DNA of 64,000 nucleotides from Pseudomonas sp. MF4836 (GTDB lineage Bacteria; Pseudomonadota; Gammaproteobacteria; Pseudomonadales; Pseudomonadaceae), in contig NZ_MVOL01000006.1 of NCBI RefSeq assembly GCF_002018875.1, positions 124,001 to 188,000 on the forward strand, written 5' to 3'. Below the pieces are notes generated by a model. It ran no database searches. It saw only the letters and a program-made list of their open reading frames with translations, and was not told the DNA's origin. Positions 57,999 through 64,000 of this stretch are shown piece after piece; the first letter of the stretch is position 1, and every line of letters starts with the position of its first letter. The translations under genes and the position numbers were made by a program.

Positions 57999-59366
57999 AT
58001 GAATTCTCCGCACATGGATTACAGCCTGGCGCCTCGCGCCAGCGGCCCGGTGTCTTGGCTGGAAACCTTCCTGGTCACCGGCCTTGCCATCGGCCTGGGG
58101 CTGTGGCTGGCCCCGAACGACCCGCTGCAGATGTTCGCGCCCTTTCCCTGGCCGGTGCTGGCGCCATTGCTGGTCGGGGTGCGCTACGGTTTTGTCCGCG
58201 GGCTGCTCAGCGCCGGGCTGTTGGTGCTGGCGGTGTTTGTCCTGCGTCATAACGGGCTTGAAGGTTATGCCGAGATCGAACCGTCATTCATTGTCGGCGT
58301 ACTGGTCTGCGGGATGCTGGTGGGCGAGGTCCGGGATCTGTGGGAGCGGCGCCTGCAGCGCTTGCAGATGGCCAACAACTATCGCCAGTACCGCCTTGAC
58401 GAGTTCACCCGCTCGCACCAGATCCTCAGGGTCTCCCACGACCTGCTCGAGCAGCGTGTGGCGGGCAGTGACCAGAGCCTGCGCAGCTCCCTGCTGGGCC
58501 TGCGCGACAAACTGCGGCTGATGCCGGGGCAGGGCGATGGCCTGGCGCTGTTGGCCGATGCGGTGCTGGCGGTGTTGGGCCAGTACGGCTCGTTGCGGGT
58601 GGCCGGTTTGTACCGGGTGCATGAGAACGAAAAACAGGTGCTGCCTGAGGCCTTGGCCAGCATCGGGGTCATGGGCGCGCTGGATGTTGACGACGAACTG
58701 ATCAAATTGTGCCTGGAGCGCGGCGAGCTGGTGAGCGTGCGTCAGGAACTGATCGATGCCGGTCATTCGATGCAGTTTTCTTCGTTGCAGGCCTGCATCC
58801 CGTTGATCGACGCCGAAGACCGCCTGCTGGCGATCCTGGCAGTGCGGCAGATGCCGTTCTTCGCTTTCCAGGAGCGCACCTTGAGCTTGCTGGCGCTGCT
58901 GGCCGGGCACATCGCCGACCTGCTGCGTCGCGACCAACAGGTTCTGCAACTGGCGGATGCCGATGCGCAGCATTTCACCCAGCAGCTCAAGCGTTCGCTG
59001 GTGGATGTCGAGCAGCACGGCCTGACCGCTGGCCTGTTCGGTTTCGAAATGACCCGCGCCAACGACGAACTGGCGCGCCTGTTCGAACGCAGCCAGCGTG
59101 GCCTGGACCTGCAGTTGCCGTTACTCAACAGCCGAGGCAATCGCCTGCTGCTGGTGCTCCTGCCCCTGACCAGCCCGGAAGGCGGCGAAGGTTATCTGGC
59201 CCGTATCGGCCTGATGCTGCACGAGCATTTCGGCATCGACAGCGACCTGGCCAGCCTGGGTGTGCGGGTGCTGCCTTACAGCCTCGAACCTGCCGGTGAG
59301 CGTAATGAGCTGCGTAATTTCCTGTTCAATGAGTGTGGTCTGAATGATCAGCAAGTGGCTGTTTAG
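57999..59366 (+). CDS. pelD: c-di-GMP receptor of the Pel synthase
   Basis: PelD is an inner-membrane protein that binds c-di-GMP and activates Pel synthesis post-translationally. With the ATG at 57999 it is 455 residues, the P. aeruginosa length. Four N-terminal membrane segments (about 20-115), a coiled linker, a GAF domain (about 165-310) and a degenerate GGDEF domain without the catalytic motif follow. The c-di-GMP site is intact: Arg367-x-x-Asp370 (RGLD) and Arg402, each checked from the codons at 59097, 59106 and 59202. A GTG at 57990 would add three residues and break this numbering agreement. Confidence 0.95.
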   Translation: MNSPHMDYSLAPRASGPVSWLETFLVTGLAIGLGLWLAPNDPLQMFAPFPWPVLAPLLVGVRYGFVRGLLSAGLLVLAVFVLRHNGLEGYAEIEPSFIVGVLVCGMLVGEVRDLWERRLQRLQMANNYRQYRLDEFTRSHQILRVSHDLLEQRVAGSDQSLRSSLLGLRDKLRLMPGQGDGLALLADAVLAVLGQYGSLRVAGLYRVHENEKQVLPEALASIGVMGALDVDDELIKLCLERGELVSVRQELIDAGHSMQFSSLQACIPLIDAEDRLLAILAVRQMPFFAFQERTLSLLALLAGHIADLLRRDQQVLQLADADAQHFTQQLKRSLVDVEQHGLTAGLFGFEMTRANDELARLFERSQRGLDLQLPLLNSRGNRLLLVLLPLTSPEGGEGYLARIGLMLHEHFGIDSDLASLGVRVLPYSLEPAGERNELRNFLFNECGLNDQQVAV

Positions 59367-60333
59367 CGGCGCACTGCTGCTGGAAGCGGGGAGTTGGGCC
59401 AGCCTGTGGATGGTCGCCCCGCAATGGCAGCAATTCCTGGCGTTTACCCTCAGCCATGGCCTGGCCAGCGCGCTGTTGTGCGCGGCCGTATGGCGCCTGT
59501 TGCCGGCACGCTACCGTGCGCCGCTGCCCTGGAGCCCGCTGTTTATCTTCAGCCTGGCGTTCTTTGTGCCGGTGCTGGGCACCCTGGGCGTGGTGGCGGC
59601 GATCTTCCCGGCGCTGTACCTGCCGCGCAAACGCGACAAGCAGGCCTGGCAGGCGGTGGGCATTCCCACGCTGCCATTCCGCGCCCAGGTGCAATTGCAT
59701 TCGCCAACCTTCGCCGATGCCGGGCTGCAGGATGTGCTGCGCCATGCGCCGGACCCGGATCAGCGCCTGGCCGGTCTGCTGGCCACCCGGCGCATGCCCG
59801 GGCGGGACGCGGTGCCGATCCTCAAGCTGGCCCTGGGCGACCCGAGCGACGATGTGCGGCTGCTGGCGTATTCGATGCTCGACAAGCAGGAAAACGACAT
59901 CAACCTGCGGATCCAGCTGGCCCTCGCGCAGTTGCCCAGCGCAAACGCGCAGGCGGCGGGAGCCTTGCATGCCACCCTGGCGCGCTGGTACTGGGAGCTG
60001 GCCTACCTGGGCCTGGCCCAGGGCAGCGTGCTCGAACACGTGTTGAACCAGGCCAGTGAACATGCCGAGCAGGGCCTGCTGGCCGGCAAGGGCGGCGAAT
60101 TGTTGCTGCTGGCCGGGCGCATCGCCCTGGAGCGGGGCGATATTCCACGGGCCGAAGTGCTGTTGAACCAGGCCCGCGCCAGTGACATGGATGAAGCCCA
60201 GGTGCTGCCGTTCTGTGCCGAGCTGGCCTTCGAGGCCAGGCGCTACCACGAGATCGGCGGGCTGCTGGCCCGTCTGCCGGAAGACATGCGCCAGCGTCCG
60301 CCCTTCGCGGCATTGGTCAGGAGCTGGACATGA
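59344..60333 (+). CDS. pelE: Pel synthase inner-membrane scaffold with TPR-like domain
   Basis: PelE joins PelD, PelF and PelG in the inner-membrane synthase complex. The 329-residue protein has two N-terminal membrane segments (about 7-24 and 68-92) and then a helical repeat domain on the cytoplasmic side (LLAGRIALERGDIPRAEVLLNQA). The start overlaps pelD by 23 nt and the stop overlaps pelF by 4 nt, so translation is coupled on both sides. Confidence 0.93.
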   Translation: MISKWLFSGALLLEAGSWASLWMVAPQWQQFLAFTLSHGLASALLCAAVWRLLPARYRAPLPWSPLFIFSLAFFVPVLGTLGVVAAIFPALYLPRKRDKQAWQAVGIPTLPFRAQVQLHSPTFADAGLQDVLRHAPDPDQRLAGLLATRRMPGRDAVPILKLALGDPSDDVRLLAYSMLDKQENDINLRIQLALAQLPSANAQAAGALHATLARWYWELAYLGLAQGSVLEHVLNQASEHAEQGLLAGKGGELLLLAGRIALERGDIPRAEVLLNQARASDMDEAQVLPFCAELAFEARRYHEIGGLLARLPEDMRQRPPFAALVRSWT

Positions 60334-61844
60334 GCCATAGCGACGACACCCCGTTGACCGATATCTGCCTGCTGCTCGAAGGCACCTGGCCGTACGTGCG
60401 CGGCGGTGTTTCCAGCTGGATCCACCAGATGATCCTCGGTTTGCCGGACCTCACCTTTTCCGTGATGTTTATCGGCGGCCAGCGCGAGGCGTACGCTGAA
60501 CGACGCTACGGGATTCCGGCCAATGTGCTGCATATCGAGGAGGTGTTTCTCGAGGACGCCACGCACCTCAGCGAAAGCCGGGCCGCACCGCGAGCAGCCG
60601 ACGAGCAGCAACTGTCGGACCTGTACCGCTTTCTGCATCACCCGGAGCAGCCGGCGGTCGAGCTCGGTGAGCGCCTGCTGGCGAGCATCGCCCAGAGCCA
60701 ACTGACCTTGGATGATGTGCTGCGCAGCCGCGCCAGCTGGGCCACCCTCAGCGAGGGCTATCGCGAGCATTGCGCCGACCCGTCGTTCGTCAATTATTTC
60801 TGGACCCTGCGCTCGATGCAGTCGCCGCTGCTGATGCTGGCCGAAGCGTCGCGGCGCATGCCCCGGGCGCGGGTGCTGCATGCGATCTCCACCGGGTACG
60901 CGGGCATGCTGGGGTGCATTCTCAAGCAGCGCTGGAATTGCGCCTACCTGCTCAGCGAGCACGGCATCTACACCAAGGAACGCAAGATCGACCTGGCCCA
61001 GGCCAGTTGGATCGCCGAGAGTTCGGGCCAGGCGCTGAACGGCAGCCTGGATGCGGGTTCGGGTTATATCCGCACCTTGTGGGTACGGTTTTTCGAACGC
61101 ATCGGGCAACTGACCTACAACAGCGCCGACCAGATCATCGCCCTGTACGACGGCAACCGCCAACGGCAGATCAAGGACGGTGCCGACCCGGCGCGGACCC
61201 AGGTGATCCCCAACGGCATCGACCTGCCGCAATGGAGCGCCGCCCTTGAGGCGCGCGCGCCGGGCATCGCCCCGGTGGTGGGGCTGATCGGCCGTGTGGT
61301 GCCGATCAAGGATGTCAAAACCTTCCTGCGGGCCATGCGCGGGGTGATCAGCGCGATGCCCGAGGCCGAGGGCTGGATTGTCGGCCCGGAAGAAGAAGAC
61401 CCGGAATACGTCAGCGAATGCCGCAGCCTGATGGCCAGTCTGGGGCTGGAAGGCAAGGTGCATTTCCTCGGTTTCCAGCGCATCCAGGACATCCTGCCGC
61501 AACTGGGCCTGATGGTGTTGACCTCCATCAGCGAGGCGCAACCCCTGGTGATTCTCGAAGCCTGGGCCGCCGGGACGCCGGTGGTCAGCAGTGACGTGGG
61601 TTCGTGCCGCGAGCTGATCGAAGGCGGCAGCGCCGAAGACCGTGACCTGGGCAGCGCGGGCAAGGTGGTGGCGATTGCCGACCCCCAGGCCACTTGTGCG
61701 GCGATCCTCGAGCTGCTGCGCAGTCCGGCGAGCTGGCAGGCGGCCCAGGCCAGTGGCCTGCTGCGCGTGACCCGTTATTACACCGAGGCCTTGATGCTCA
61801 AGCGCTATCGCGAGCTGTACCAGACTGCCATGGAGAATTGCTAA
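60330..61844 (+). CDS. pelF: Pel glycosyltransferase (GT4 family)
   Basis: PelF is the cytoplasmic polymerase that links UDP-sugars into Pel. The 504-residue protein has the GT-B fold: an N-terminal acceptor domain with EGTWPYVRGGVSSW, a SEHGIYTKER segment, and the GT4 donor domain with PNGID, GRVVPIKDVKTFLRA and the E-x7-E motif (SEAQPLVILEAWAAGTPV). The ATG overlaps the pelE stop (ATGA). Confidence 0.95.
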   Translation: MSHSDDTPLTDICLLLEGTWPYVRGGVSSWIHQMILGLPDLTFSVMFIGGQREAYAERRYGIPANVLHIEEVFLEDATHLSESRAAPRAADEQQLSDLYRFLHHPEQPAVELGERLLASIAQSQLTLDDVLRSRASWATLSEGYREHCADPSFVNYFWTLRSMQSPLLMLAEASRRMPRARVLHAISTGYAGMLGCILKQRWNCAYLLSEHGIYTKERKIDLAQASWIAESSGQALNGSLDAGSGYIRTLWVRFFERIGQLTYNSADQIIALYDGNRQRQIKDGADPARTQVIPNGIDLPQWSAALEARAPGIAPVVGLIGRVVPIKDVKTFLRAMRGVISAMPEAEGWIVGPEEEDPEYVSECRSLMASLGLEGKVHFLGFQRIQDILPQLGLMVLTSISEAQPLVILEAWAAGTPVVSSDVGSCRELIEGGSAEDRDLGSAGKVVAIADPQATCAAILELLRSPASWQAAQASGLLRVTRYYTEALMLKRYRELYQTAMENC

Positions 61845-63214
61845 TGGCCGGGATCGGCTTCGAACTGCGGAAAATCCTCTCCCGGGATTCCTACACCGCC
61901 ACCCTGCACGCCTATGTCTATGCCGGGCTGATCAGCTCGGGGCCCTGGGTCCTGTCGATTGTCAGCGTGATGCTGGTGGGCATCATCAGCCTTGGCCTGC
62001 TGTTGCCCGATGTGCTGGTGCGGCAGTTTCTGGTGACGGTCACTTACCTGATGGCCACCTCGCTGATCCTCACCGGCGGCTTGCAGCTGTTTTTCACCCG
62101 CTTCGTTTCCGACCGATTGTTCGAGCGGCGCTTTGAGCAGATCCTGCCCAACCTGCTGGGGGTGTTGTTGCTGGTGACCCTGGCGGCGGGAATCCTCGGT
62201 ACGTTGATCCTGGCGCTGCTGTTCGATCAGCCGCTGATCTACCGGTTGCTGGTGCTGGCGAACTTCGTGGTGCTGTGCAACCTGTGGCTGGTGATCATCT
62301 TCCTGTCGGGGATGAAGGCCTATAACCGCATCCTGCTGGTGATGCTGGTGGGCTATACGCTGATGGTGGTTAGCGCCTACCTGCTGAGTTTCCTGCAGAT
62401 GCCCGGGCTGCTGCTGGCGTTGTTGATTGGCCATAGCACGCTGCTGTTCCTGTTCCTGTACGACATCCTGCGCGAGTACCGCGCCGAGAAACTGATCGCC
62501 TTCGATTTCCTCGAGCGCCGCCAGGTATTCCTCAGTCTGTTGGCCACCGGCTTCTTCTATAACCTGGGAATCTGGATCGACAAGTTCATGTTCTGGTTCA
62601 ACCCCGGGACCTCGGGGCAGGTGATCGGCCCGTTGCGCGCGTCGATCCTCTATGACTTGCCGATCTTTATCGCGTACCTGGCGATCATCCCCGGCATGGC
62701 GGTGTTCCTGGTGCGCATCGAAACCGACTTCGCCGAATGGTACGACCGCCTGTTCCGGGCGATTCGCGATGGCGAGACGCTGCAACACATCGGCCAGTTG
62801 AAAACCGAAATGACCTTGTCGATTCGTCAGGGGCTGCTGGAAATCTGCAAGGTGCAGGGGCTGACGGTGGTGCTGCTGTTTCTGTTTGCCCCGCGTCTGC
62901 TGGACTGGCTGGGGATCTCCAGTTACTACCTGCCGCTGTTCTACATCGACCTGGTGGGGGTGAGTATCCAGGTGGTATTCATGGCCTTGCTCAACGTGTT
63001 TTTCTACCTCGACAAGCGCACCGTGGTCCTGGAGTTGTGCGTGTTGTTCGCGGTGTTGAACGCAGTCCTGACCCTGTTCAGCCAGTACCTGGGCCCGAGC
63101 TTCTTCGGCTATGGGTTCACCCTGTCGCTGCTGGTGTGCGTGCTGCTGGGGCTGCATCGTCTTTCCAGTGCCCTGGAAGACCTGGAGTACGACACTTTCA
63201 TGCTGTCGCGCTGA
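61844..63214 (+). CDS. pelG: Pel inner-membrane polysaccharide transporter
   Basis: PelG is a polytopic membrane protein of the MATE/oligosaccharide-flippase type that moves Pel across the inner membrane as part of the synthase. The 456-residue protein, the family length, has about twelve hydrophobic segments. The N-terminal motif GIGFELRKILSRDS is characteristic. Its ATG overlaps the pelF TAA by one base. It ends the pel operon and is followed by a strong terminator. Confidence 0.94.
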   Translation: MAGIGFELRKILSRDSYTATLHAYVYAGLISSGPWVLSIVSVMLVGIISLGLLLPDVLVRQFLVTVTYLMATSLILTGGLQLFFTRFVSDRLFERRFEQILPNLLGVLLLVTLAAGILGTLILALLFDQPLIYRLLVLANFVVLCNLWLVIIFLSGMKAYNRILLVMLVGYTLMVVSAYLLSFLQMPGLLLALLIGHSTLLFLFLYDILREYRAEKLIAFDFLERRQVFLSLLATGFFYNLGIWIDKFMFWFNPGTSGQVIGPLRASILYDLPIFIAYLAIIPGMAVFLVRIETDFAEWYDRLFRAIRDGETLQHIGQLKTEMTLSIRQGLLEICKVQGLTVVLLFLFAPRLLDWLGISSYYLPLFYIDLVGVSIQVVFMALLNVFFYLDKRTVVLELCVLFAVLNAVLTLFSQYLGPSFFGYGFTLSLLVCVLLGLHRLSSALEDLEYDTFMLSR

Positions 63215-63234
63215 ATCTTCAGCACACGCGAAAA

Positions 63235-63277
63235 CCAAAAAGGCCCGTCGGCAAACATTGCCGGCGGGCCTTTTTGG
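63235..63277. terminator. Bidirectional terminator after pelG
   Basis: CCAAAAAGGCCCG.CGGC and GCCGGCGGGCCTTTTTGG form a long stem with A/T runs on both sides, ending the pel operon and the convergent exporter gene. Confidence 0.9.
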
Positions 63278-63288
63278 TATGCGTGAGG

Positions 63289-63927
63289 CTACATCGACAG
63301 GATCAGGCGCCCGGCGAAAAGAATCAGGATCACCCCCATGCAGCGTTCGAACCAATGCCCCAGGCGCATGAACAACTGGCGCACGCGGGCGCTGGAAAAG
63401 AACAGTGCGACGATGATGAACCACAGCGCGTTGACCATGCACATCCACATCCCGTACAGCGCCTGAATCTTCAGCGGCGTGCTGGCGCTGATGACCGTGG
63501 TGAAAATCGCCAGGAAAAACAGCGTGGCCTTGGGGTTAGTGGCGTTGGTCAGAAAGCCGGTCATGAAGGCTTTGCCCAGCGTCTGCTGTTGCGCCGGTTC
63601 GACGCTATCGTTGCTGCCTTCGACGGCGGTCTTGGGTTTGCTGCGCAACAGGCTGATCCCCAGGTACAGGATGTAGGCCCCGCCGATCACCTTGGCCACC
63701 GTCAGCAGCCAGGGCGTGGTGTGCATCAGCGCGCCGACCCCCAGCAGGGTGTACAGCACGTGTACGGAAATACCGGCGCCAATGCCAATGGCGGTGCACA
63801 GCCCGACCATTCGCCCGAAACGCACGCTCTGGCGGATGGTCACCGCAAAGTCCGGGCCGGGGGCGACCACGGCCAGGAAGTGGATGGTCGCCAGGGCGAG
63901 GAATTCGCCAAGATAGTTGGAAAGCAT
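63289..63927 (-). CDS. LysE/RhtB family amino-acid exporter
   Basis: This 212-residue membrane protein has about six hydrophobic segments and the family signature VAPGPDFAVTIRQSVRFGRMVG near the N-terminus, followed by NPKATLFFLAIF. Members export amino acids such as lysine, threonine or homoserine lactone, so the substrate is not known. The ATG at 63927 is preceded by TCTGGAGTTGAA. The remaining 63928-64000 shows nothing I can name. Confidence 0.9.
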   Translation of the reverse strand: MLSNYLGEFLALATIHFLAVVAPGPDFAVTIRQSVRFGRMVGLCTAIGIGAGISVHVLYTLLGVGALMHTTPWLLTVAKVIGGAYILYLGISLLRSKPKTAVEGSNDSVEPAQQQTLGKAFMTGFLTNATNPKATLFFLAIFTTVISASTPLKIQALYGMWMCMVNALWFIIVALFFSSARVRQLFMRLGHWFERCMGVILILFAGRLILSM

Positions 63928-64000
63928 TTCAACTCCAGAAAGTCAGGGGCGACGAATTGCCGCGGTAGCCGACAAAGAACGACAGGCTCAGGCGCGGCGC

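Overview
The window is chromosomal DNA of a Pseudomonas, most likely of the P. fluorescens complex. The order sdhCDAB-sucAB-lpdG-sucCD, the gpsA-DUF4389-sixA trio, the fabAB pair and the pelX-pelABCDEFG cluster are all familiar from that genus, and the proteins read like Pseudomonas orthologues. It is dense, GC-rich and almost entirely core-like. I see no insertion sequence, prophage, integron or CRISPR array.

Layout. 1-11.7 kb: the TCA block on the + strand, with succinate dehydrogenase (sdhCDAB), 2-oxoglutarate dehydrogenase (sucA, sucB, lpdG) and succinyl-CoA synthetase (sucCD), ending at a strong terminator. 11.7-24 kb: brnQ, small envelope proteins, two overlapping thioesterases, the chaperone htpG behind a candidate heat-shock promoter, a dienelactone hydrolase, pirin and OsmC-like proteins, an exported amidohydrolase, a DUF3859 protein and a chemoreceptor. 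24-31 kb, mostly minus strand: fabAB for unsaturated fatty acids, then a compact set of TonB-dependent receptor, periplasmic binding protein and hybrid histidine kinase that looks like one sensing unit. 31-45.7 kb: gpsA-DUF4389-sixA, an acyl-CoA synthetase with a thioesterase, two alpha/beta hydrolases, a glutathione transferase, a DUF4892 protein, an AI-2E family permease, a six-EF-hand protein, an OmpR-type two-component pair, pyrF and two oxidoreductases. 45.9-49.5 kb: a second, larger chemoreceptor, a membrane-anchored protein of unknown function, and a tandem duplication of tRNA-Glu/tRNA-Gly behind a strong stable-RNA-type promoter. 49.5-63.3 kb: a long regulatory region, then pelX and pelA-G for the cationic exopolysaccharide Pel. 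The window ends with a LysE-type exporter.

The most important observation is in the pel operon. pelA is interrupted by one in-frame amber codon (TAG, 51466-51468) where the context suggests TGG (Trp). The reading frame then continues without other damage to its normal end, and pelB to pelG are all full length. The PelD c-di-GMP site (Arg367, Asp370, Arg402) is intact. This looks like a very recent point mutation, or a sequence error, in an otherwise complete Pel system; if real, Pel should not be made unless the stop is read through. Other points worth checking are a seven-A run just upstream of sdhC that throws the best-supported start out of frame, a heat-shock-like promoter laid over the stop codon before htpG, tandem hairpins in the brnQ leader, palindromes and a large hairpin upstream of pelX, and the receptor/binding-protein/kinase cassette.
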